A stretch of DNA of 64,000 bases from Spirochaetaceae bacterium (GTDB lineage: Bacteria; Spirochaetota; Spirochaetia; Treponematales; Rectinemataceae): the NCBI GenBank assembly GCA_025358255.1, contig JANYKC010000069.1, positions 1-64,000 of the forward strand, written 5' to 3'. Numbering within the stretch: position 1 is the stretch's first letter; each line of letters begins with the position of its first letter. Positions 49,565-58,249 of the stretch are shown here, piece by piece. The position numbers and the translations under genes are program-made. Below the pieces are notes generated by a model. It ran no database searches, was not told where the DNA came from, and was given only the letters and a program-made list of their open reading frames with translations.

Positions 49565-50962
49565 TCAAGGCACGTAGTCAGCGATGCTGATGTTGCTGAA
49601 GGTATTCCCCGCCTCCGTGCATCCGGTCCCGATCCAGTTCTTGTCGATCCCGTACTCGGCGTATGAGAAAGAACAATTCGTGACGGAGTTGTTGTTGCCG
49701 TTGCCCATATTCAATGCGGCGGACGAAGCCCAACCAGGCCCGGAATAGATGAAGTCGCAGTAGGCGAATGTGGAGGAGTTGCTGCTGGCGAGGTCTATCT
49801 CGCCCCAATCGCCCATGGCGGGGGTCCCCGTTACGGCATTGATCGAGGTAAAGGTGATGTGCTTGGCCGTGGTGCCGACTGCCGAGACCTGGCCATTGGC
49901 CCCAAGCACCAGTCCTGCCCCGTAGTTCGAATACTTGGCGAATTTGACCGTGACGCCGGGATTGATCGTAAGCGTCTGGTACACCGTCGGAACTGCGGCG
50001 ACAACGTAGGGGGTCTTGGTCGAAGCCCAAGTTTGGTTGGCATCGATGGAGCCAGAGTACAGGATCCCGGGGAAAAGATTCGGGTTGGCGCTGGCAGCAT
50101 CCGTGAAGGTATTCGTGTCATCCATCGCCACCGCGCTATTGATGCTCACGGGGTATTGCCCGAATGTTCCGCCGGTGTTTCCATAGATGCTGTTGCCCGT
50201 GATCGACGTACCCGCACCGGCCGCTCCGGCGTCGATGGCGCGCACGTTGTCCGTGAAGACACAGTTCGCGACCGTCGTGTTCGAGGCTGTATCGATGGTG
50301 AGCGCAGCATCGCCTCCTATGCCTGAGTACTTGAACACGCAATACGTGAATGACGAATTGGAGCCGTTCACCGCCACCTGTCCCCAGTCCCCGGCGGCCG
50401 GAACGGCCGTATCGGAGGTAAACGTGATCGGGGAATCCGAGGTGCCATCCGCGACAAGTTGTCCGGCGGCGCCCACGATGATCAGCGATCCGATGTTGGA
50501 ATAGGGGCGCATCTTCACCGTCACGCCCGGCTCGATGGTCAACTTGGCGGATACGTTCAAGGTACCGTCGATCAAATAGGTATTGCCTGAGCTCCAGGTC
50601 GTCGCGGTCACGATGTCCGTGGTCCAAGCGATGCCCGGAACGGTCACCGCGCAGGCCGCGGTCTTGCCGCCATCCGTGGTCGTTGCCGTGATTGTCGTGG
50701 TGCCTTTGGCGACCGCGGTCACAAGGCCGGAACTCGAAACCGTCGCGACCGTCGCGGCCGAGGACGACCATGTGACGGTTTGGGTCGTTGCCGTGGCGGG
50801 CGCGACTGCAGCCGACAACTGCTGGGTCGATCAGACCCAGATCGTGGCGGCCGCCGCATCGAGCGATACGCCCGTCACGGCCACCGAAGCAAGCGGACCG
50901 GCGCATGCCAATATCAGGAGCGAGCAAACGAAAACCGTGACAAACCCGACCATTCGGTTCAT
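49565..50962 (-). pseudogene. Beta-helix lipoprotein gene interrupted by an in-frame TGA
   Basis: The start at 50962 has GGAGG 7 bases upstream. A lipoprotein signal (FVCSLLILACAG) and the first strand of a BIG2 domain (VAVTGVSLDAAAATIWV) run into TGA at 50833-50831, and the same frame continues STQQLSAAVAPATATTQTVT and on for 420 codons to a normal stop. BIG2 domains have Gly at the stop position (VGSTQQL), so a single GGA to TGA change explains it. The remaining protein has two parallel beta-helix units that repeat each other (LTIEPGVTVKMRPYSNIGS and LTINPGVTVKFAKYSNYGAG). It could be a true pseudogene, a sequencing error, or read-through. Confidence 0.8.
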
Positions 50963-51501
50963 ACAGGTACCTCCATTTTTTCTTGCCGAAAGCTGGATTT
51001 CCCGAATGAACCAAAACACATGCCATCCATGCAGAATCGCCTGCCTTCGGGTCCGATTCTACCGCGCCAATGCTTCACGTCAAGCCAGTCCTGGATCAAT
51101 GCCGTCCCAAAATCTCCATCGGGCTCAATTCCATTGCTGTTTCAGCGTCACTTTTCGCGTCAGCCATCGCGAATATCCTACAGCGTGCTTGGAAGGCGAT
51201 CGCTCAGCCGGGCTATTCCATCGAAAGCCAGGCCCCATCTCGGATTTGCCGAAGGCGAGCATCCCAACCCATTTAACAATTCGCGGATACTGCCAACAAG
51301 GCTTATAGCGCCAAAAAGGAGGAGTCCATCGCCGCTGAATCCATACCGGCGCCCTTGCTGGATGCCGGCCGAGCTTCAAGTTGCCAACTCAAGCCAATCG
51401 CCTGGGACCTCGATTGACTCCACGTCCTTGCTTCCCTGCGATCCCTCGGACCTTCTTCGTTGTCGCCACCCAGTCCCCGCCAGGGACTCCTCTCCCCTTC
51501 C
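50963..51501. other. 540-base region without a recognisable gene
   Basis: It separates the interrupted lipoprotein gene from the next minus-strand gene. Composition is less GC-rich than neighbouring genes and codon pattern is poor in all frames. Short open frames exist on both strands but none has a Shine-Dalgarno and recognisable sequence. Confidence 0.5.
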
Positions 51502-52974
51502 TCAGAAAGTCCTGGCCCTCGTCCGCCGCTTCGCGCCCGAGGTGATGACAAACAACGAGATAATGGCTCCAATTATGATGAGCAGGCCGACGATGTAGGC
51601 CAGTCCCCGCAGGTCCGCGGGGGCCTTCCTCGGTGCCGCCACCGCGGCCGGGTCGCGCGCGTAGGCCATGAAGGCACGGCTGGCCGAGCCAAGGTCGGAG
51701 AAGACCGGCGCTAGGGCGGCCTCATAAGCCTTCGCCTTGTCCGGGTCGGCCTTAATGAGGTCGTCGCGGACGCTGTGGCCGCCGATCGCTCCGATGTCCA
51801 CATGGGGATCCGACGTGATCGCGGCCGGGAAGGTCCTGACGGTAAGGCTGTCGATTGCCCGTCCGCGGTCGAAGGCGCGCTTCGAGACGACGTCGAAAAG
51901 GTAGCCGTTGCGGTAGGGGATCTCCGGAGGAGCCGCCGGAGCAAGCCCGGTTCCTCGCAGCGCGGCGAAGAGGGGCGAGGCGGCATCGTCGCCGGCGAAC
52001 TCCGCCAAGGCGCTGTAGGCGTAGTCCTCGAGGATGTAGTGGCGGTTCGAGAGGAGGATCATCTCGCCGTCCTTGGCCGCCTGGCTGCCGGTCGAGTAGA
52101 GCCAGAGGATTCCAAGGGCGGATTTTCCCGGGATGCAGGAGGCGTGGTAGGGCTGGGCCATGTCGGCCAGGTAGTGGAGGGCCCAGCCGGCGAATCGATA
52201 GCCCCAATAGGCATGGCCCTCGGCGAAGGAGAAGCGGGCAAGCTCGGTGTAGAGACGGAAGCGCCAATCCGCGAGGGAGATGCGGGTGAAGGCCGCGGCA
52301 AGCTTGATCACGGGATCCTCGTGGGCGAAGGCCATGTGGAAGGGCGCCTGGCTGCCGTAGGGGAGGGCGGGATTGCCGAAGCCCTGGACGCCGAAGCCGT
52401 AGAGGGAAGCCAGCTCGCCCTTGTTGTCCGAAAAAAGACCGATGTCCATGCCGTAATCGGGCTCGTCCGAGGCGGATGCGACGACCTCCAGGGCCTTCAC
52501 CGGAAGGCCAGGGGACAGGGCCTTGAAGGGGCCGTTCGGTAGGTGGTTTTCGAAGCGATCCACGTCGGCGACGGCCAGGTCGGGTCGGCCGTCGCGGGGG
52601 GTCCCGGCCTGGAGTTGCACGAAGAGGGGGAAGGGAACCCCCGGATTGACGCGGATGGCGTGGAGGAAGGCGAGCCTGAGCGATGCGTCCGGCTCGGTGC
52701 CATTGAAAACCAGCTCCGCGGGCAGGGCTTTGTAGTCCTGGATGTCGCGGCGGGCCTCGGTTTCCAGGCGGGCCAGGAGGGCCGGAAGCTTGGCCTTTTC
52801 GGCGAGGAGGAAGGCTTCAAGGGTTTCCGCCTTCACGACGGCAGCTGCGCCACCGCCTTGGGCAAAAGCTTCGTTGCCGAGGGCGAGGTAGCTCAGTTGG
52901 GCGTGGTTGTCCCAGGCGGCGGCGAGCATGACGGTTCCAAGACCCAGCAGGGCCGACGCAAGCATTCGTCGCAT
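51502..52974 (-). CDS. Exported zinc-dependent phospholipase C / S1-P1 nuclease-like protein
   Basis: 490 residues. The signal peptide (MRRMLASALLGLGTVMLAAA) would be cut to leave an N-terminal Trp (WDNHAQLSYLAL), as in phospholipase C and P1 nuclease, where Trp1 binds zinc. HYLADMAQPYHAS matches the family H-x3-D-x5-H zinc segment, and SNRHYILEDYAY supplies a further His. The C-terminus has one membrane helix (GLAYIVGLLIIIGAIISLFVI), so the enzyme would face outward, anchored. Whether it acts on phospholipid or nucleic acid is unknown. The start at 52974 is chosen for AAGGA spacing; an ATG at 52983 overlaps the upstream stop. It forms an operon with the aldo-keto reductase gene. Confidence 0.75.
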   Translation of the reverse strand: MRRMLASALLGLGTVMLAAAWDNHAQLSYLALGNEAFAQGGGAAAVVKAETLEAFLLAEKAKLPALLARLETEARRDIQDYKALPAELVFNGTEPDASLRLAFLHAIRVNPGVPFPLFVQLQAGTPRDGRPDLAVADVDRFENHLPNGPFKALSPGLPVKALEVVASASDEPDYGMDIGLFSDNKGELASLYGFGVQGFGNPALPYGSQAPFHMAFAHEDPVIKLAAAFTRISLADWRFRLYTELARFSFAEGHAYWGYRFAGWALHYLADMAQPYHASCIPGKSALGILWLYSTGSQAAKDGEMILLSNRHYILEDYAYSALAEFAGDDAASPLFAALRGTGLAPAAPPEIPYRNGYLFDVVSKRAFDRGRAIDSLTVRTFPAAITSDPHVDIGAIGGHSVRDDLIKADPDKAKAYEAALAPVFSDLGSASRAFMAYARDPAAVAAPRKAPADLRGLAYIVGLLIIIGAIISLFVITSGAKRRTRARTF

Positions 52975-52979
52975 GTCTC

Positions 52980-54128
52980 TCATTCCTTGGTGAGGTAATC
53001 GTGGGCTTCGGCGAGGCGGTCGGGAATGGCAATGCCCTGGGGGCACTTGGTCACGCAGACGCCGCAGCGGGTGCAGGCGTCCGCGCCCGTTCCTTCCGAT
53101 AAATAGCCGCTCCGGTACCAGGAGGAACGGTCGGCCCTCACGTCGAACATCTCCGCCGCGTTCCAGAGGCCGAACACGTCGGGGATGGCCACCTTGCTCG
53201 GGCAGGGCTGGCAATAGCCGCAGGTCGTGCAGGGGACTTTCTCGCGCGACATGTAGACCTTGCGCGCCTCGTCCAGGACAGCCATCTCCGACCGCGTGAG
53301 GGAATTGGCCCTGGCGGCGTCGGCCACCGCGGCGTTGGCCCAGACCTGGTCCACGCTCCCCATGCCCGAAAGCACGGTCACGACCTCCTGCCGCTCGAGG
53401 GCGAAGCGCAACGCCCACTCTGCTGGAAGGCGGGGCTTTTCCCAGCGCCCCAGGACCTGCCTGACGGCGGGGGGCGGGCTGGCAAGGGCGCCCCCGCGCA
53501 AGGGCTCCATGACGACGACCCCGACCTCGCGCGCCGCGGCGTGCCTGATGCCCGCCAGGCCGGCCTGGTAGTCGCGATCCACATAATTGTACTGGACCTG
53601 GCAAAGATCCCAGGACGGATAGGCGTCGATGATGCGGATGAAGGCCTCGTGGGAATCATGGAAGGAAAAACCCAGATGGCGGATGCGGCCATCGCTTTTC
53701 GCCTTCTCCATCGCGGCGAGGCCTCCGGTCCTCTCCACGGTGCTCCATCGCTCGGTGGAGAGGGCATGGAAAAGGTAGAAGTCGATGCACGCCGTGCCGA
53801 GCCGCCCGAGCTGCTCGTCGAGGTAGCGGTCCCAGTCGCCAGGCTCCTTGACCTTCCAGACCGGGCTCTTCGTGGTCAGGGTGAAGCGGCCCCGGAGGCC
53901 GGTGTGGTCAAGCGCGGCGCCGATGGCTCCCTCGCTCCTGCCTTGGTGGTACACATAGGCGGTGTCGAGGTAGTTCACTCCCGCCTCGGCGGCGGCGAGC
54001 AGCATGGACTCGAAAGCGGCCTGGTCGATGTCCCCGCTCTTGCCTTGCAGGACAGGCAGGCGCATGCAACCAAGACCCAGGCTGGACACTTCGTGATCGT
54101 CGACTCGGGGGAAGCGGCGGTACAACAT
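52980..54128 (-). CDS. Aldo/keto reductase with C-terminal 2[4Fe-4S] ferredoxin domain
   Basis: 382 residues. The (beta/alpha)8 aldo-keto reductase part (about 1-290) has LGLGCMRLP, NYLDTAYVYHQGRSE (catalytic Asp and Tyr), TTKSPVWK (Lys) and DFYLFHAL (His). The C-terminal region has CTTCGYCQPCP and CTRCGVCVTKCPQGI, two cysteine sets for 4Fe-4S clusters, as in the Fer4_17-linked subfamily; it could couple ferredoxin and NAD(P)H chemistry. Start at 54128 matches the family N-terminus (LYRRFPRVDDHEVSSLGLG); ATG at 54182 is an alternative. It diverges from the GlmS-like gene. Confidence 0.88.
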   Translation of the reverse strand: MLYRRFPRVDDHEVSSLGLGCMRLPVLQGKSGDIDQAAFESMLLAAAEAGVNYLDTAYVYHQGRSEGAIGAALDHTGLRGRFTLTTKSPVWKVKEPGDWDRYLDEQLGRLGTACIDFYLFHALSTERWSTVERTGGLAAMEKAKSDGRIRHLGFSFHDSHEAFIRIIDAYPSWDLCQVQYNYVDRDYQAGLAGIRHAAAREVGVVVMEPLRGGALASPPPAVRQVLGRWEKPRLPAEWALRFALERQEVVTVLSGMGSVDQVWANAAVADAARANSLTRSEMAVLDEARKVYMSREKVPCTTCGYCQPCPSKVAIPDVFGLWNAAEMFDVRADRSSWYRSGYLSEGTGADACTRCGVCVTKCPQGIAIPDRLAEAHDYLTKE

Positions 54129-54232
54129 GAGGGCATTGTGCCGCGATGCGCCTTCCTCGTCAACCTTGAACCCAAAGGGCATTCTTCATGATATCATCCA
54201 TCCAAAGCGTCCTGGAAAAGGGGAGTGATTCT

Positions 54233-56731
54233 ATGTGCGGTATCGTTTCCATAATGTATCACGACGACAATCCCGACCTGGGCAAGGAAGCCGCGGCCCT
54301 CCTTCGCCGCCTTGAATACCGGGGCTATGATTCCACCGGGGCGTCCTTCATGGACGGCTCGGGGAAGATCGAGCTCATGAAGAAAGTCGGCGCGCCCAGC
54401 CGGGTCTGCAAGGAGCTCGGCGTCGAGAAATGGGGCGGGCGGCGTTTCATCGGCCAGGTCCGATGGGCCACCTATGGCGCGGTCACGGACGTGAACAGCC
54501 AGCCCCACCATGTGCGCTGCAAGATCGAGATGGTCGGAGCCCACAACGGCAACATCTCCAACACCGACCACCTCAAGTCCTGGCTGACCTCCCACGGGCA
54601 CGCGGTCGTCTCCGACAACGACGGCGAGATCATCGTCCACCTGGTCGAGGAGCACTACGCGGCGAACCTCGCGGCCCCCAGCGAGCCGCTCAAGGCCATG
54701 CGCTCCGCCTATGCCGCTTCCGGACTCAAGCCCGGCCTCCCCGACGGCGTCCTCCTCATGATAGACGCCATCCGGAAAGCCGAAGGCCTCGCGGAAGGCT
54801 CCTATGCCGCCGCGGTGTCCGACCCCAAGGTCGAGGGCATCTTCGCGATCAAGTCGGGCTCTTCGCTCTACGCCGGCTTGGGCATGGACGACCGGGGCGA
54901 CTTCATCGTCGTCTCGAGCGACCTCACCTCGGTCCTCTCCAAGACCCGTGCCCTCATACCGCTGGCCGAGGGCGAGGGCCTGTGGTTCACGGAAAAGGAC
55001 TACCTCATCTTCGGCCTCGCGGGCGAGGCTTCCTTCGCCAGGCCCCGGCTCAAGCGGTCCAAGCTCGGCGTACATGACACCGCCCTCGATCCCCGCTACC
55101 GCCATTACATGGAACAGGAGATCGCCGCGGGTCCCACCAACATCGATGCCATCCTCCGCTACTATTTCAAGGATCCAGCCTCGGAAGCCCTGGCCGCCGC
55201 CCTCGAGGAAAAGCGGGAGGCCGCGAAGGAAGTCGCCGACCGCCTCGCCGTCCTCGGAGACCACTTCAAGGGGGAGGAGCTGGCCAAGGGACTCGCCGAG
55301 CTCCTTGGTTCGCCGGCATGGTCCGAGGTCTCAGGCCGCCTCAAGGCGGAAGGACTCGGCCCCGAAAGCTGGGCGAGCGGCAGGGGCGTCTCAAGCGGAG
55401 GCGGACCCAAGTACCAGTCGGACGAGGCCGCCCTCCTCGCCGAGCTCGGGCATCTTTCCCCGGCGCGGTCGAAGGAGCTGGACCTCTGCGATTCGATCTT
55501 CGTCTGGCGCAAGCGCAGGGCGGTCCTCCGCTGCAAGAACGAGCTCTCCGCCGCCATACTCGAGGCGGCCAAGTCGGGCGGACGCGTCTTCCTCCTTGCC
55601 TCCGGCACCTCCCATCATGCCTCCCTCGTCGGAGCGACCTTTTTCGATCGCCTCGCGGGCATCCCGGTCTATCCCTGCAACCCGGGGACCTTCCGTTCGA
55701 TGTACGCCTCCTCGCTCACGGGCAGGGACTTCATACTTGGCATCAGCCAATCAGGAGAGACCAAGGACCTCGTGGACGTATTCCAGGAGATCCGCGACCG
55801 CGTTCCCGGCCTCACCCGGGCCTGCCTCGTCAACAACGAGAACAGCCGCATCCCGCAGGAGCTCTCGGACTTCTACCTCCCCCTCCTCTGCGGCCCCGAG
55901 GTGGCAGTCGCCGCGACCAAGTCCTTCATGAGCCAGCTGGCCGTCCTCTACACCGCCGCCGCAGGCATCGCGCTGCCCGATGCCGAGGTCGCCCTCCACC
56001 TGTCCCAGGCCCGCGACCTAGCCGCCAAGTCCCTGGAAAGCCTCCAGGGCGAGGTGGAAATCGCTGCGCGGCACCTCTACCTGCGGCCTTCGATGCATGT
56101 CCTGGCCGCCGGGCAGATCGGTCTTGCCAGGGAAGGCGCGCTCAAGGTCCGCGAGGTAGTCCTGAACCATGCCGAGGGCTACGACGCCGCGGAATTCAAG
56201 CATGGACCCAACACCATCCTCGGCAAGAACACCATCTTCTCCGTGGACGACCTGGCGGGGATCGTGGGCGCCTACCGGGACGCCGTGGCCGCGGACCCCG
56301 AATTCGCCGCCCTCGCTCCCCTGGACGCGCTGCGGGACAGACCGTCCCTCATCGAAGGCCTCTTCCGGGACTATCCCCTCATTTTCGTCTGCCCCCCTGA
56401 CCCGCGCGAGATCCGCGTCACGATCAGCCAGATCCACACCCACAAGATCCGAGGCGCAGACGTCGTGGTGATCGCGGAGCGGAGCAACGACCTGGCCCTC
56501 GCGGCCGGTGGCGTACCCGCGGGAAACGACCACTATTGGTCGAAGTACATCGAGCTCCCCTCCTCGGGCGACCCGAGCCTCTTCGTCTTCGCCGCCGCCT
56601 CCGTCCTCCAACTCCTCGCCTACCGCATGTCGGTCCTGAAGATGGAGTACCTCGACCACCTTTCGGTCGCCGACCACGGGGTCCACCCCGACGCCCCCAA
56701 GAACGTGTCGAAGTCGATAACCGTCGACTGA
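54233..56731 (+). CDS. glmS: Glutamine--fructose-6-phosphate aminotransferase, oversized variant
   Basis: 832 residues versus about 600 for usual GlmS. The GATase_6 domain starts with the catalytic Cys2 (MCGIVSIMYH), which fixes the start at 54233; GQVRWATYG and GAHNGNISN follow. HYMEQEIAAGPTNID (about 291-305) marks the normal end of this domain. A roughly 130-residue extra helical segment (about 310-440) precedes the first SIS domain (LASGTSHHASLVGATFFD, LGISQSGETKDLVD). The second SIS domain keeps the isomerase residues (ALKVREVVLNHAEGYDAAEF and FKHGPN). The C-terminus ends KNVSKSITVD, like the KSVTVE tail. It supplies GlcN6P for peptidoglycan and lipid precursors; the insertion may alter regulation or oligomer state. 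Confidence 0.85.
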   Translation: MCGIVSIMYHDDNPDLGKEAAALLRRLEYRGYDSTGASFMDGSGKIELMKKVGAPSRVCKELGVEKWGGRRFIGQVRWATYGAVTDVNSQPHHVRCKIEMVGAHNGNISNTDHLKSWLTSHGHAVVSDNDGEIIVHLVEEHYAANLAAPSEPLKAMRSAYAASGLKPGLPDGVLLMIDAIRKAEGLAEGSYAAAVSDPKVEGIFAIKSGSSLYAGLGMDDRGDFIVVSSDLTSVLSKTRALIPLAEGEGLWFTEKDYLIFGLAGEASFARPRLKRSKLGVHDTALDPRYRHYMEQEIAAGPTNIDAILRYYFKDPASEALAAALEEKREAAKEVADRLAVLGDHFKGEELAKGLAELLGSPAWSEVSGRLKAEGLGPESWASGRGVSSGGGPKYQSDEAALLAELGHLSPARSKELDLCDSIFVWRKRRAVLRCKNELSAAILEAAKSGGRVFLLASGTSHHASLVGATFFDRLAGIPVYPCNPGTFRSMYASSLTGRDFILGISQSGETKDLVDVFQEIRDRVPGLTRACLVNNENSRIPQELSDFYLPLLCGPEVAVAATKSFMSQLAVLYTAAAGIALPDAEVALHLSQARDLAAKSLESLQGEVEIAARHLYLRPSMHVLAAGQIGLAREGALKVREVVLNHAEGYDAAEFKHGPNTILGKNTIFSVDDLAGIVGAYRDAVAADPEFAALAPLDALRDRPSLIEGLFRDYPLIFVCPPDPREIRVTISQIHTHKIRGADVVVIAERSNDLALAAGGVPAGNDHYWSKYIELPSSGDPSLFVFAAASVLQLLAYRMSVLKMEYLDHLSVADHGVHPDAPKNVSKSITVD

Positions 56732-56751
56732 TCGCCCTCCGCCAGCCTACC

Positions 56752-56783
56752 GGGCCGTCCCGCGGGGACGGCCCCTCTTTTTT
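56752..56783 (+). terminator. Strong intrinsic terminator after glmS
   Basis: GGGCCGTCCC / GGGACGGCCC stem with GCG loop, then CTC and a run of six T. Confidence 0.92.
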
Positions 56784-56814
56784 CCCCGCCTTTTCGGGTG
56801 CCGGTTTTTTGGTG

Positions 56815-56843
56815 GAGACAGGAGGCCCCCGGCAAGCTATCCT
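56815..56843 (+). promoter_or_regulatory. Promoter for phosphoesterase gene, probably leaderless
   Basis: GAGACA (56815-56820), 17-base spacer, TATCCT (56838-56843), six bases before the ATG at 56850. No Shine-Dalgarno is in position. Confidence 0.45.
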
Positions 56844-56849
56844 AGTCCC

Positions 56850-58214
56850 ATGGCCCCAGCCCCGAAGCGCCGCTACCTCTGGATCCTCCTTCCCCTCGCC
56901 GCGGCCGCGGCCCTCGGCCTCGCCGCCGCCGGCAGCGCGCCCCTGCGGACAGGGCAGGCGGTCGAGGAGGGAAGGTCCCTGGCGGCCCCGGCAAGGGGCG
57001 AAAGCGGCTACCTCCTGGCCGTCGCGACCGACCTCCACTTCCTCGCCGGGAGCCTCCATGACCGGGGCGAGGCCTGGCTCTCGGCCTCCCGCACGGGAGA
57101 CGGCAAGGACCTCGACCTCGTCGGCCCCATGCTCGACGCCCTCGCCTGGGACCTCGCGGCCAGCAAGCCCGACCTCCTCGTCATCACCGGCGACCTCAGC
57201 CTGAACGGGGAGAAGGCGAGCCACGAGGAGCTCGCCGCCCGCTTCGCGCGCATCGAGGCCAATGGCACCAAGGTCTTCGTCCTTCCTGGGAACCACGACA
57301 TCGACAACGGCTGGGCCCGGAGCTACCTCGGCAAGGCCGCGAGGAAGGCCGAGACGACCTCGGCCGCCAGCTTCGCCGGGATCTACCGCGACTTCGGCTG
57401 GGGGGAAGCCATCTCCCGCGACGTCGGGACCCTGTCCTATGTCGCCCAGCCCCTCCCCGGCCTCCGCCTCCTCATGCTCGACAGCTCGGCCACCTCCCCC
57501 TCCGAGCCCGGCGGCGACCTCCCCGAGCCGACCCGCGCGTGGATAGCCGCCAGCGCCCAGGCGGCCCGCGAGGCCGGCGCGCGGCTCGTGGTCGCCCTCC
57601 ACCACAGCCTCCTCGACCACAGCCCCATGATCACCGTCGGCTACACGCTTGACGGCTCCGCCGCCCTCGCGGACTTCTTCGCTGGCCTCGGCATCGGCTT
57701 CGTCCTCTCCGGCCACATCCACATCCAGGACATCTCCCAGGCCGACACCGCGCAGGGCAGGTTGTACGACATCGCCACCAACGCCCTGTCCGTGAATCCC
57801 CACCAGTACGGCCTCCTCAGGCTGGATGGCCAGGGGAAGGGGATGGAGTATTCGGCACGGCCGCTGGACGTGGAGGGCTGGGCCAGGGCGACGGGACAGG
57901 CTGACCCCCGCCTCCTCGGTTTCGCATCCCACTCGGAGGCCTTTTTCCGCGGGGCCTCGGCGGCGATGGCGGACCGGGCCGCTTCCGCCCTCGGCGCGGG
58001 CCGATCCGCCGACGCGGAGGCGATGGCGCAGGTACTCGGCACCCTGAACCTGCGCTTTTTCGCGGGGAGGGAGGACCTCAACGCCACCGACCTCGCTTCC
58101 TCGCGGGGCTGGAGGCTCTGGGAGGAGGCGCCTCCGGGCTTCCTGTCCGCCTACGCGAAGAGCATTTTCGCGGATTCGCCCCCCTCGGACAACGAGCTTC
58201 GCATCGGAGATTGA
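56850..58214 (+). CDS. Calcineurin-like metallophosphoesterase, membrane-anchored
   Basis: 454 residues. An N-terminal hydrophobic segment (LWILLPLAAAAALGLAAAG) is a signal or anchor. The dimetal phosphoesterase motifs are complete: VATDLHFL (D-x-H), VITGDLSLNGEK (GD), LPGNHDIDNG (GNHD), VALHHSLL (H) and LSGHIHIQD (GHxH). The C-terminal 110 residues are a less conserved helical extension. It probably acts outside the cytoplasm on an unknown phosphoester. It ends 35 bases before the GxGYxYP gene, with a short CCCGCC/GGCGGG hairpin between, so they may be partly co-transcribed. Confidence 0.87.
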   Translation: MAPAPKRRYLWILLPLAAAAALGLAAAGSAPLRTGQAVEEGRSLAAPARGESGYLLAVATDLHFLAGSLHDRGEAWLSASRTGDGKDLDLVGPMLDALAWDLAASKPDLLVITGDLSLNGEKASHEELAARFARIEANGTKVFVLPGNHDIDNGWARSYLGKAARKAETTSAASFAGIYRDFGWGEAISRDVGTLSYVAQPLPGLRLLMLDSSATSPSEPGGDLPEPTRAWIAASAQAAREAGARLVVALHHSLLDHSPMITVGYTLDGSAALADFFAGLGIGFVLSGHIHIQDISQADTAQGRLYDIATNALSVNPHQYGLLRLDGQGKGMEYSARPLDVEGWARATGQADPRLLGFASHSEAFFRGASAAMADRAASALGAGRSADAEAMAQVLGTLNLRFFAGREDLNATDLASSRGWRLWEEAPPGFLSAYAKSIFADSPPSDNELRIGD

Positions 58215-58249
58215 CAACAACCCGCCTCGGGCGGGGGGAGGAGGCCGGC

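Noticed and set aside
50831-50833. UGA decoded as glycine or tryptophan throughout the genome
   Set aside because: Many other genes here end at TGA with normal family lengths, so general recoding is excluded; only site-specific read-through remains possible.
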